Origin: an uncultured Dyadobacter sp.
GTDB taxonomy: Bacteria; Bacteroidota; Bacteroidia; Cytophagales; Spirosomataceae
Assembly: GCA_937880795.1 (NCBI GenBank)
Contig: CALGRQ010000461.1
Location: forward strand, 1-36,959
Direction: 5' to 3'
Length of the DNA: 36,959 bases
The notes beneath the pieces were generated by a model. That model made no database searches and was not told where the DNA came from. It worked only from the letters and a program-made list of their open reading frames with translations. Below, piece after piece: positions 1 to 8,556 of the stretch (position 1 is its first letter; each line of letters opens with the position of its first letter). The position numbers were made by a program, and so were the translations under genes.

Positions 1-1
1 A

Positions 2-1915
2 ACGATTGCCTGGCGCATGGTTGCCAAAGCAGGAGTTTTGTCGGACGGAGAAGAAAATATTTTACCCATTTTACCAAATAGAATGTTGGTAACTGAAAGT
101 TTACCCATTGCCATGCAGGGGGCAGGCAGCAAATCGTTCAAATTGGACAAATTGACAAAATCCGGGAACTCAAAGACGTTATCCAATCATGCTTTGACCG
201 TGGAATATACAAGCAATACAGCCTGGTATGCTATACAGGCATTGCCGTATTTGATGGAGTACCCTTATGACTGCGCCGAACAAAGCTGGAACCGTTATTA
301 TGCCAATGCCCTCGCAACTCACATTGCCAATAGTTCTCCCCGAATTGCACAGATTTTTGAAAACTGGCGAACGACGGACACCACTGCGTTACTGAGCAAT
401 CTGCAAAAAAATGAAGAGCTGAAAGCCATTTTATTGCAAGAAACACCATGGGTTTTGGCAGGGAAATCGGAAGAACAACAGAAACGAAATCTTGCTTTGC
501 TTTTTGACCTGATCCGTATGCGCAGCGAAATGAGCACAAACCTCCTGAAGGTTAAACAAATGCAACAGCCCAATGGCGCGTTTCAATGGTTCAAGGGTGG
601 ACCTGACGATCGCTATATGACGCAGTACATCGTTACGGGTATTGGGCATCTTCAAAAACTGAAAGTGGTGAGCAAAGAACAATCCGCTGCATTGAAATCG
701 ATTCTGGATAAGGCAATTCCCTATCTCGACTTGCAAATCAAAAATGATTACGACGAAATGATACGGAATAAAACGAAGCTAGCAGACTATATACCCGGGG
801 CTTCCTCAATTCAGTACCTATACATGCGAAGCTTTTTCCCGCAATACAAAGTACCCCAGTCATCGCAGAAGGCAGTTGATTTCTTTAAAGGGCAGTCTCT
901 GAAAAACTGGACGAACCAAAACAAATATATGCAGGGGATGATAGCCTTGGCAGCACATCGGGCGCAGGATACCGTTACGCCAAAGGCTATCCTAAACTCA
1001 TTGAGAGAAACAGCCATTCAAAATGAGGAAATGGGCATGTACTGGAAAAGCGCGCAAGGCTGGTGGTGGTACGAAAACCCCATTGAACGCCAAGCACTTC
1101 TCATTGAAGCATTTCAGGAAATTAATAGTGACACTAAAACAGTAGACAAGCTAAAAACCTGGTTGCTCAAAAATAAGCAGACCAATCGCTGGGAAAGCAC
1201 CAAAGCAACGGCTGAGGCATGCTACGCACTACTTTTGCAAGGTTCTGACTGGCTTTTGGCTTCACCGGAAACCACCATTCAATTCGGTAAAAGCATCATA
1301 AAGTCAACGGACGAAAAACTGCAAAGTGGAACAGGTTATTTCAAAAAGACCATTCCGGGCGAAGAGATAGTACCAGCTATGGGGAATATCAAAGTGAATG
1401 TATCCGGGAATGACGCAGGAAAGTCAACGTCAAGCTGGGGAGCTGTGTACTGGCAATATTATGAAGACTTGGACAAGATTACCTTTGCGGAGACACCCCT
1501 TCGGATTGTAAAAAATCTATTCATAGAAAAGAATTCGGATACGGGTCCTGTACTTACTCCGGTGGTCAACAACGCAACCTTGAGAGTTGGCGATAAAATT
1601 AAGGTCAGGATTGAACTTCGTGTAGACCGGAATATGGAATATGTCCATATGAAAGACATGCGTGCTTCCTCACTAGAACCTGTAAACGTATTGAGCGGAT
1701 ATAAATATCAAGGTGGGCTGGGGTACTATGAAAGCACTAAGGATGCATCCACCAATTTCTTTTTCAACCATTTAAGAAAAGGAACGTATGTATTTGAATA
1801 TCCGCTTTTTGTAACCCATGAAGGTAATTTCAGCAATGGCATTACAACCATTCAATGTATGTATGCGCCTGAGTTTACAGCGCACAGCGAAGGTATACGG
1901 ATTGAGGTGAAGTAA
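2..1915 (+). CDS. Alpha-2-macroglobulin family protein, C-terminal part (5' end outside window)
   Basis: The reading frame is open to the left edge (codons before the first ATG at 17 read T-I-A-W-R), so this is the C-terminal part of a larger protein. About 90 residues in lies PYDCAEQSWNRYYAN, which carries the CxEQ thioester motif of alpha-2-macroglobulins with both Cys and Gln present. It is followed by a helical, Trp- and Tyr-rich stretch typical of the thioester domain and by a beta-rich C-terminus like the receptor-binding region. Known family role: bacterial homologues are large envelope proteins thought to trap attacking proteases by covalent linkage through the thioester. The signal or lipoprotein sequence cannot be seen because the N-terminus is missing. 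A 12-bp hairpin lies 34 bases after the stop. The family call is firm; the biological target is unknown. Confidence 0.88.
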   Translation, partial: TIAWRMVAKAGVLSDGEENILPILPNRMLVTESLPIAMQGAGSKSFKLDKLTKSGNSKTLSNHALTVEYTSNTAWYAIQALPYLMEYPYDCAEQSWNRYYANALATHIANSSPRIAQIFENWRTTDTTALLSNLQKNEELKAILLQETPWVLAGKSEEQQKRNLALLFDLIRMRSEMSTNLLKVKQMQQPNGAFQWFKGGPDDRYMTQYIVTGIGHLQKLKVVSKEQSAALKSILDKAIPYLDLQIKNDYDEMIRNKTKLADYIPGASSIQYLYMRSFFPQYKVPQSSQKAVDFFKGQSLKNWTNQNKYMQGMIALAAHRAQDTVTPKAILNSLRETAIQNEEMGMYWKSAQGWWWYENPIERQALLIEAFQEINSDTKTVDKLKTWLLKNKQTNRWESTKATAEACYALLLQGSDWLLASPETTIQFGKSIIKSTDEKLQSGTGYFKKTIPGEEIVPAMGNIKVNVSGNDAGKSTSSWGAVYWQYYEDLDKITFAETPLRIVKNLFIEKNSDTGPVLTPVVNNATLRVGDKIKVRIELRVDRNMEYVHMKDMRASSLEPVNVLSGYKYQGGLGYYESTKDASTNFFFNHLRKGTYVFEYPLFVTHEGNFSNGITTIQCMYAPEFTAHSEGIRIEVK

Positions 1916-1949
1916 AATTCCTCTTAAGAAATTACCATCAAACTTTGAA

Positions 1950-1985
1950 CAAATCACCATGCGCATCATGTGCCATGGTGATTTG
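1950..1985 (+). terminator. Perfect 12-bp inverted repeat downstream of the alpha-2-macroglobulin gene
   Basis: CAAATCACCATG (1950-1961) pairs perfectly with CATGGTGATTTG (1974-1985) around a 12-base loop. There is no clear T-run after it, so it may be a weak terminator or an mRNA 3' end structure. It lies between two converging genes. Confidence 0.45.
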
Positions 1986-2080
1986 CCATATACTACCAAC
2001 TACTAGTTTAACAAATTCGAATAGTTATGAAATGGTGCTGTTGAGCAAATAAGTGTTTAGGAATAGTCAAATTCACGTTC

Positions 2081-2114
2081 ATCTACAAGACACCAAGCTT
2101 AACTACTTGTAGAT
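2081..2114 (-). terminator. Weak hairpin overlapping the 3' end of the minus-strand lipoprotein gene
   Basis: ATCTACAAG (2081-2089) pairs with CTTGTAGAT (2106-2114). The right arm covers the last codons and stop of the lipoprotein gene. No strong T-run follows on the minus strand, so a terminator role is only possible. Confidence 0.25.
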
Positions 2115-2747
2115 AACATATTTCCAATGGCTCAAATCGTTTCCGTCATATAGCCAAAGTCTTTTAAGTACAACCGTATAGGTAACCTCTCCTAATGTGG
2201 AATGTGTGTCATAGGCTTTAAAAACCACCGATTCAGGTATGGCCGCGTTTTTTGCCTCCTCCTCAGTATTGTAAAGATTAATACTTTCCAGATAGGCCTT
2301 CTTGCCAGGGCTTAATATTGGAAAATATTGAGAATCCCCGCTTTCGATGGCCATTGTAGATTTGCCATCATCCCAGGTTACTTTCATAGCCGTGGGCAGT
2401 TCTATTTTCCGGTTAATCACGAATGTTCTTGCTGGCGGAGGAAAGTTCGAATCCATAGAAGGGTTCCCATTACACCAATAAACGGTTGACTGATCGTTAA
2501 ACAGATTAAAAAACTCTATATAAACTGCATTTCTAAAAATGTTCACTATTGAATCTTTCATTAAATCCACCGTTTGGTCGCCCTGGGTTTTGAATGCCTG
2601 GTCCACATAAAATTTTCTACGATACAACTTATTAGCAACTTCATCTTTACTAAACTTAGTTACAGCAATTTTCTCAACATCATTGGTACACGAACCCATT
2701 CCTACGAATAGAACAATAACAAAAAACCAATAGAATAGATTTTTCAT
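2103..2747 (-). CDS. Small lipoprotein of unknown function
   Basis: The start is placed at the ATG at 2747, giving 214 residues, because this yields a clean lipoprotein signal peptide, MKNLFYWFFVIVLFVGMGSC, with the lipobox ending at Cys20. The frame is open a further 21 codons upstream (to 2810), but those residues do not look like a better signal. After the Cys come about 190 residues with many aromatic and charged residues and no motif I recognise. It stands alone, converges with the alpha-2-macroglobulin gene and diverges from the DUF1569 gene. By inference it is an outer-membrane or periplasmic lipid-anchored protein. No function is proposed. Confidence 0.7.
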   Translation of the reverse strand: MKNLFYWFFVIVLFVGMGSCTNDVEKIAVTKFSKDEVANKLYRRKFYVDQAFKTQGDQTVDLMKDSIVNIFRNAVYIEFFNLFNDQSTVYWCNGNPSMDSNFPPPARTFVINRKIELPTAMKVTWDDGKSTMAIESGDSQYFPILSPGKKAYLESINLYNTEEEAKNAAIPESVVFKAYDTHSTLGEVTYTVVLKRLWLYDGNDLSHWKYVIYK

Positions 2748-2877
2748 AGCTATCATGCAGTTAAGTACAAATAATATATGAAATATATAATATTTACACA
2801 ATATTATCATATAAAATTGTGATTATTTATCATCACAGCTAAGAAGTCTAGCTTTCTATTTTTATTTTAAACTACTG

Positions 2878-2903
2878 AAATAATAGAACAAATTCTATTA
2901 TTT
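2878..2903. repeat. AT-rich perfect hairpin in a divergent intergenic region
   Basis: AAATAATAGAA (2878-2888), a CAAA loop, then TTCTATTATTT (2893-2903) form an 11-bp perfect stem. It lies in the 283-base gap between two divergent genes (starts at 2747 and 3031). It could be an operator or a chance AT-rich palindrome. Confidence 0.35.
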
Positions 2904-3030
2904 ATATCCTAAGAAAAGTTCTAACCGAGAAAGTAAGCCCGTATATCTCAAAGCCCCCCGGTAACCATTCTCCATGGATATATACCAATTATATAGTAAC
3001 TTGAATTAATCCACATTCATAAAAATTGAT

Positions 3031-3489
3031 ATGCCCCTTCCCAACATTTTCACCGCACCTGTCTCAGAAGAAATTGTAAGTAGAATTCATCACCTCTCGG
3101 CTGCATCACAACCTGCATGGGGAAAAATGAACGTTGCCCAAATGCTGGCACACTGCTGTGTTACCTATGAGATGATCTACGAAGATATCCACCCGAAACC
3201 CAATTTTTTGATGAAATTCATTTTGAAATCTTTTGTCAAAAAACACGTGGTCAATGAGCTTCCCTATCCGCGCAATTCCAGAACTGCCCCCGCATTTCTG
3301 ATTACCGATGAGCGTGATTTTGAAAAAGAAAAAAACAGATTGATCGACTATATCCGAAAAACCCAAGCACTCGGGGAAAACCATTTCGATGGTAAAGAAT
3401 CTCACTCCTTTGGCGCATTGAACAAAGCAGAGTGGAATAACATGTTTTACAAACACCTTCAGCATCACTTAACTCAGTTCGGAGTATAA
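3031..3489 (+). CDS. DUF1569 protein, DinB-like four-helix fold
   Basis: A 152-residue soluble protein with no signal peptide. It matches the DUF1569 pattern: an N-terminal helix with MNVAQMLAHC (His41), and a C-terminal EWNNMFYKHLQHHLTQFGV with His142, His145 and His146. In the wider DinB/YfiT superfamily such spaced histidines bind a metal ion in a four-helix bundle, and some members transfer thiols. The substrate of DUF1569 proteins is not known to me. The gene stands alone and is followed by a good intrinsic terminator. Family call confident, function open. Confidence 0.8.
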   Translation: MPLPNIFTAPVSEEIVSRIHHLSAASQPAWGKMNVAQMLAHCCVTYEMIYEDIHPKPNFLMKFILKSFVKKHVVNELPYPRNSRTAPAFLITDERDFEKEKNRLIDYIRKTQALGENHFDGKESHSFGALNKAEWNNMFYKHLQHHLTQFGV

Positions 3490-3570
3490 CATAATCCGAC
3501 AAAAACGACAGCGCCATATAGTATACTATATTTCAAACTGTTACGACTTAAAAAGGAAACTTAATTGTTT

Positions 3571-3616
3571 AAAACGGATTATCTACCTGACTGGGTATAT
3601 AGTCCGTTTTCTTGTT
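3571..3616 (+). terminator. Intrinsic terminator after the DUF1569 gene
   Basis: AAAACGGATTA (3571-3581) pairs with TAGTCCGTTTT (3600-3610) with one mismatch. A second short pairing, TACC with GGTA, lies inside. The run TTTTCTTGTTGTTG follows the stem. Confidence 0.6.
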
Positions 3617-3645
3617 GTTGAGGTATTATTCAAAATAAATAGAAT

Positions 3646-4929
3646 ATGAATAACCGACAACTTTTAAATGCTTTACTACTCGCAGGTATATCACTAGGCA
3701 CAGCCTGGGCTATCCGCGGACAATTTGGACATGTATATGGTGCAGCCTGGGCTGGCGCTTTTATCGCGCTCATTATCGTCATATTAGCCAAACGTCCTGA
3801 ATGGTATCCCAAAGCCATTCTCCTCGCTTTTGCCTCTGCTGCCGGCTGGGGTATTGGTGGTATCATCAGTTATGGTGTGGTGGTAGGCTATGGCCGGGGT
3901 ACAGATTTTGGCAATGTATATTATGGTTTACTCATGCTTTTCGTGATCGGCGGTCTGTTTGGATTATTAGGCGGCGGGTTGTTTGGACTTATGCTCGCGG
4001 ACCGTCCGTCCAAACCCATAAAATGGCCTCAACTCATTACAGAATTAACTGCCGGAGCCATCATCTTTTACTATTTCTTTGTAGAGGAGGTAGGCTGGCT
4101 CATGACCCCGCCACGCTCCGAAGCTTGGTCTGCATGCTTTGGGATGAGTTTCGCCATGATTTGGTACATGCTTCGCAACCAGCAATATAGTGCACTTCGC
4201 GTGGCTGTTCTGGCCGGTTTCGGAGCTGCTTTTGGTTTTGCTTTTGGAAACTTCCTGCAAACCATGGGCAGTGCCTATGAAATCACTTTTAACTTCTGGA
4301 ACGTCATGGAATACTCCATAGGATTCTTCGGCGGAATTGGGATGGCTTATGGCACGTTCACTTCACAATGGGAGGTCGAAGAAAAACCTGTATATCGGAA
4401 CCAGTATCTCACGCAGCTCATTGTACTTGTTCTCATTATACCCTTTATCGTCTGGGAACAAAGTTTTTCTACTGACAAGCTTACCAAAATCTTGCAGAAG
4501 ATCAATCCAGATATGTCCGTTAGTCCAGCCCTTGCATTCATGCAATACGGTTCGCTGGTTTTAATGCTGGGCTACGCAATTTACTGCCTATTCAGATTCT
4601 ACATCCAGCCTAAAAACATACCATCCAATATTGATTATCCGCAGGTGGTTCAGTTCTTCTTTGGCTTTCTGACCTTATATGCCACGTTCAGCCTTCTAAA
4701 AACGGGAGCTTTTTTAAGCACCTACCGCATCGAGCAATATCTTTATTTTATCAATATTGTTGTCCTGAATGTGTTGTACAACAAGTACCAGCCCTCATTT
4801 ACGAACCGGGGATTAAATCTTAAAACCTGGACAATCAATTTCATATTTGTTATTGCGTTTATCGCCATCTTAACGGCCGTGGCGGTTAGCGCTCACAACG
4901 GGTTAAACGGCTCCGAAACCCGATTTTAA
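3646..4929 (+). CDS. Polytopic inner-membrane protein of unknown function
   Basis: A 427-residue protein that is nearly all membrane, with roughly 11 to 12 predicted hydrophobic segments. The N-terminus has a conserved-looking AIRGQFGHVYGAAWAGA motif, and near residue 110 a glycine-rich helix, GLFGLLGGGLFGLMLA, suited to tight helix packing. A cytoplasmic or periplasmic loop near residues 240-250 is charged (QWEVEEKPVYRNQ). I do not recognise a named transporter family. The gene is monocistronic: a terminator lies upstream (3571) and a bidirectional one follows (5004-5040). A permease or a membrane enzyme acting on lipids or glycans is possible, but that is only an inference from topology. 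Confidence 0.75.
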   Translation: MNNRQLLNALLLAGISLGTAWAIRGQFGHVYGAAWAGAFIALIIVILAKRPEWYPKAILLAFASAAGWGIGGIISYGVVVGYGRGTDFGNVYYGLLMLFVIGGLFGLLGGGLFGLMLADRPSKPIKWPQLITELTAGAIIFYYFFVEEVGWLMTPPRSEAWSACFGMSFAMIWYMLRNQQYSALRVAVLAGFGAAFGFAFGNFLQTMGSAYEITFNFWNVMEYSIGFFGGIGMAYGTFTSQWEVEEKPVYRNQYLTQLIVLVLIIPFIVWEQSFSTDKLTKILQKINPDMSVSPALAFMQYGSLVLMLGYAIYCLFRFYIQPKNIPSNIDYPQVVQFFFGFLTLYATFSLLKTGAFLSTYRIEQYLYFINIVVLNVLYNKYQPSFTNRGLNLKTWTINFIFVIAFIAILTAVAVSAHNGLNGSETRF

Positions 4930-5003
4930 CTATATGCTCAAGTATCTCGTTCCAAGAAAAACGCAACTATATATACGCATAAATTTCGTATTGACATCTT
5001 ATA

Positions 5004-5040
5004 AAAAATCCGGACGCTCATTAAAGAGGTCCGGATTTTT
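5004..5040. terminator. Bidirectional intrinsic terminator between convergent genes
   Basis: AAAAATCCGGAC (5004-5015) and GTCCGGATTTTT (5029-5040) form a perfect 12-bp stem with an A-run on the left and a T-run on the right. It can therefore stop both the membrane protein gene (plus) and the phosphatase operon (minus). Confidence 0.85.
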
Positions 5041-5060
5041 ACAATACAATAAAATTGATA

Positions 5061-6836
5061 CTACTTTTCAATAACAAACTCATCCTTTACATTCCCTTCG
5101 GGGTCCAGACTTTTATAGGTTAATTTATTGTCTTTCATCGTGATGTATTGATATAGTGGACCGTCCTTGTATCGCGTCACTGCGTAACTCTCTTCCGGCC
5201 AGGTTTTTTGTTTACCAGCAATACTGATAGAAATGGTATAGATGGTTCCTTTGGATGGATCTGCTACTGGTTTGCCTCCGAACATGGGCTTGGTCCGCAA
5301 ATAATAGTGCATATGGCCGCTCATGACCATGTCTACATGATAACGATCAAACAGTGAACACCACTCCTGCCTAATCTCATCATATGGCTCTACAAAATTA
5401 TAGGGCGGAAAATGAAACATGGCAAATTTCCATTTGGCCTTGGTATTTTTCAGTTGAGCTTCCACCCATGCCGTCTGCTCCTTAACAGGTAAGGTTCCAT
5501 CCAACATTAAAAAAAGAGCATCCTGATATTCAAAAGCATAAGTCATTTCCTTCGGCTGGTTAGCCAGACCATTTTCAGGAAAACTGAACATTTCTTTATA
5601 CATCCAGGCCCCCAATCCATCCTGACTGTCATGATTACCCGGTACGGGCATCAATGGTCTTTTGCTAAACACATCCCCTGAAAAACTCCACAAATTATCC
5701 CATTCGTTGCGGTAGAGCCCCGTTGTCACCAAGTCTCCGGCTATGGAGTAAAAAGCAGCATCAGGATGACGCGCATAAGCCTTTTGAGCCATATCTCCCC
5801 ATACCTTGGCATGGTGTGTATCGCCAAACCAAATGAACGAAAAGCCTTGATTCTTGTCGGCCTCGGTTTTAAATTCCGAAGGATCCGACCATTTCCCGGT
5901 CTTAGAGCCAACGCTATATCCATACGCAGTACCGGGCATCAGTTGAGATAGCTGTGCCGTAAATCTATGAATATAACGGTCATTTTGAAGAAGTCGGTCT
6001 TCCATCTCAAACGCACGCGCAGGTGCCGTCAAAGTATCCTTTTTACCAATTTTCCAATACTTTACCATCCCGTCTTTCACGGCTCTATTGGTCCTCCATT
6101 GTATATTCATAGAAGTTTTAGGATCGGCACTCCATGTAAGGAGGAGCTGATCTGGCTTGTCCGACGACGGAAAATCTGTATGCCGGAAAGCACCCAACAG
6201 ATGTGCTTCACGCGCGCGACCACGCACCGTGGTAAACAATACTTGCCCTTCCAATTCTGCGGGAACATCGGTGAGCACCAGGCCGTCCCAATCATGATAC
6301 GTAAACGCTCCCTTTTGCATAACGGAGGCTTCGTAGTTTGCAGGATTAACATTCGTAATGTATAACTGATCCGACTTACGCTGTGGAGCTACACTGATAA
6401 AATATACAGGGCGATGCCGATCAAATCCATTGATCCCAAGGCCAATTTCACCTTTATCAAAATCCTTCTGCCAAACTTCATAGGTAAATTCTTCATTCTT
6501 TACCACCAGGTCTGTTTTCTTGAACCCACTTTCCGTAATCCAGAACGGAATTACTTCCTGATCCACATTCCGCATCAGAGAAACCGTTACAGGCACATTC
6601 GCCTCAAAAGTCCAGAATTTTTTAGCGAGGATTTCTTTTTCATCTCGTGTTAAAAACTGTTTGATATAGGTCTCCGAAAGCGTATCCAGTTCAGACGAAT
6701 TCAGTTTTTCATACAAACGGGTTACTACCCCGTCCATTACATCCTTAACCGTATCGGTTTTAGCTTGCTTTTCACAAGCTAAAACCGATATAGAAAGGAT
6801 AACAGTATAGAAGAGGGCCTTTTTAGATTTATGCAT
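5061..6836 (-). CDS. Purple acid phosphatase-like metallophosphoesterase, lipoprotein
   Basis: Calcineurin-like phosphoesterase with all five metal-site motifs: GDTHH, AGDL, GNHD, FHFPP and GHMHYY (near residues 338, 367, 400, 475 and 507 from the chosen start). A fibronectin-type domain precedes it (LLTWSADPKTSMNIQWRTN), as in purple acid phosphatases. An additional N-terminal region of about 200 residues follows the signal. The start at 6836 is preferred over 6851 because it gives a compact signal, MHKSKKALFYTVILSISVLAC, with the lipid-modified Cys21. Role: hydrolysis of phosphate mono- or diesters at the cell surface or in the periplasm through a two-metal centre. It is the third gene of an operon with susC and susD, 40 bases after the susD stop, suggesting capture of a phosphorylated nutrient. 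The substrate is not known. Confidence 0.88.
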   Translation of the reverse strand: MHKSKKALFYTVILSISVLACEKQAKTDTVKDVMDGVVTRLYEKLNSSELDTLSETYIKQFLTRDEKEILAKKFWTFEANVPVTVSLMRNVDQEVIPFWITESGFKKTDLVVKNEEFTYEVWQKDFDKGEIGLGINGFDRHRPVYFISVAPQRKSDQLYITNVNPANYEASVMQKGAFTYHDWDGLVLTDVPAELEGQVLFTTVRGRAREAHLLGAFRHTDFPSSDKPDQLLLTWSADPKTSMNIQWRTNRAVKDGMVKYWKIGKKDTLTAPARAFEMEDRLLQNDRYIHRFTAQLSQLMPGTAYGYSVGSKTGKWSDPSEFKTEADKNQGFSFIWFGDTHHAKVWGDMAQKAYARHPDAAFYSIAGDLVTTGLYRNEWDNLWSFSGDVFSKRPLMPVPGNHDSQDGLGAWMYKEMFSFPENGLANQPKEMTYAFEYQDALFLMLDGTLPVKEQTAWVEAQLKNTKAKWKFAMFHFPPYNFVEPYDEIRQEWCSLFDRYHVDMVMSGHMHYYLRTKPMFGGKPVADPSKGTIYTISISIAGKQKTWPEESYAVTRYKDGPLYQYITMKDNKLTYKSLDPEGNVKDEFVIEK

Positions 6837-6876
6837 GGAAGATATCATCAAAAACGTTGCGTGCCTCGCTTAGTTA

Positions 6877-8532
6877 CTACTGCAACAGCCATATTTTTGA
6901 TCCTTCTTCGTCCCGGTTTGCAGGCACCAGCGTACTTAAACCTAAATCATAAGCAACCTTATTTTGTCCCAACTCATTGCCCGGATAACGATATCTCAGC
7001 GGGAAATCATAGCCCGAAAGTCTACCATTTTTAAAAATATTCGGCAATTTTGTTCTTCTCAGATCCAGATATGCTTCGGACGATACCATGAATAACCCCA
7101 GCCATTTCTGATCAGCGATCTTGGCCAGCTGTCCCGCTTTATCGGCAGGCAAAGCCACGGATGCCTGTGCCAGATATTCGGTAATCTCAGCTGCGGGAAC
7201 TCCCCAACGCGTCATAGAATTGGTTATGCCCTTGCGATAGTATACATCAGCATTTCCGGTAATCAACCCTTTTGCGGCGGCCTCTGCCAAAATAAATTGT
7301 ATTTCATCACTTTGCATGACCATCGCTTTCAATAAAGCATGCTTGTTTTCTCTAAAAAGTTTAGAAAATTTGGAAACTTTGAAATTCCCCACCACACCAC
7401 CGTCAGCAGTGTTATAATGGGCATTGCCATTTTTCCAGTCGCTTTGCATGCCTGCTACAAAACCTACATATACTTTATTAGAATCCAACAAGATATCCGG
7501 CGTAGCCAAAGCAGCAATTTCCTTTTTGCTACGATCGATATATTCCCAAGTAGAAGTATAGGTATATCCGTTCTTATCCGTAGTCGTGAAACTAACACCA
7601 TCTAACTTTTTGTCGCTTGTCCATGGCCGCTCAACCGGGGCGAACCAAACCTTCATCCGAGGATCTTTCAACTCTGTTAATTTATCAACAAGCGTTTTGG
7701 AGGGACGTCTTTTATCAAATTCATCAATACTACCCCAATTAATAGGTCCTCCGGCCCAACCATTAAGATTGGTACTTCCCAATGTACCTACAAAACTAAT
7801 GGATGCATTGTCGGTAGCTTCGGTAAACAAAGGTGCATTCACAAGAGCGGCCATTTTTGTTCCTGCATCGGACATTTTAGCCGAAGCTCTCATTAAAAGC
7901 CTAATTTTTAATGAATTTGCAAATTTTTGCCATTTAACTTTATCTCCCGCAAACATCAAATCGTAGTCCGACGATATAGGTTCGTTTCCATCGGCAATCC
8001 AGGCAGAAGCCTCGTCCAATTCTTTCAATAACCCTGCATAAATATCTCCCTGCTTGTCATACTTCGGATAAAGAATTCCTTCACGGGCTTTCAAGGCCTC
8101 CGAGTAATATACATCTCCATAGAAATCTGTCATATAAGAAAACAGCAATACTCTGAAAACCGTAAAGATTCCCTTATGTGTTTTGGAATTCCGTTCGTTC
8201 GCCAATCCGATTGAACCGTCTACCAATTTCAGAATTTCCATGGCATCGTACATATCTGTAATGGGTGTCTTAAATCCTGCATAAAAATTATCACTGCTCT
8301 GATAATTACTTCCCATGTGTTGCACCGCACTAGGAAGTCTACGGTTTTCGTACCCCATTTTCTGATAGAACATGGAAGTTTTTTTAATAATCGAAGCCAG
8401 AAGAAACGGATCATTTACCGATTCAACAGCATCCTTAGCCTGTAGGGAATCATAGGTCCGGAGTTCATCCTCGCTACATGAGGTAAGCCCCAGCAATGCT
8501 ACAAGTGGAAATATTTTAAAAATAGATTTCAT
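6877..8532 (-). CDS. SusD/RagB-like nutrient-binding outer-membrane lipoprotein
   Basis: A 551-residue lipoprotein with signal MKSIFKIFPLVALLGLTSC (Cys19). It fits the SusD-like_2 type: SYMTDFYGDVYYSEAL, then PKYDKQGDIYAGLLKELDEA, then DLMFAGDKVKWQKFANSLK with the following arginine-rich helix, and a C-terminal DLRRTKLP region and a short tail (PLRYRYPGNE). Known role: SusD proteins lie over the mouth of the partner SusC barrel and bind the ligand before import. It starts 24 bases after the susC stop and is followed by the phosphatase gene, so the three are almost certainly one transcript. Length is normal for the family. Confidence 0.93.
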   Translation of the reverse strand: MKSIFKIFPLVALLGLTSCSEDELRTYDSLQAKDAVESVNDPFLLASIIKKTSMFYQKMGYENRRLPSAVQHMGSNYQSSDNFYAGFKTPITDMYDAMEILKLVDGSIGLANERNSKTHKGIFTVFRVLLFSYMTDFYGDVYYSEALKAREGILYPKYDKQGDIYAGLLKELDEASAWIADGNEPISSDYDLMFAGDKVKWQKFANSLKIRLLMRASAKMSDAGTKMAALVNAPLFTEATDNASISFVGTLGSTNLNGWAGGPINWGSIDEFDKRRPSKTLVDKLTELKDPRMKVWFAPVERPWTSDKKLDGVSFTTTDKNGYTYTSTWEYIDRSKKEIAALATPDILLDSNKVYVGFVAGMQSDWKNGNAHYNTADGGVVGNFKVSKFSKLFRENKHALLKAMVMQSDEIQFILAEAAAKGLITGNADVYYRKGITNSMTRWGVPAAEITEYLAQASVALPADKAGQLAKIADQKWLGLFMVSSEAYLDLRRTKLPNIFKNGRLSGYDFPLRYRYPGNELGQNKVAYDLGLSTLVPANRDEEGSKIWLLQ

Positions 8533-8556
8533 GATATTTCGGATATAATGTTTTTA

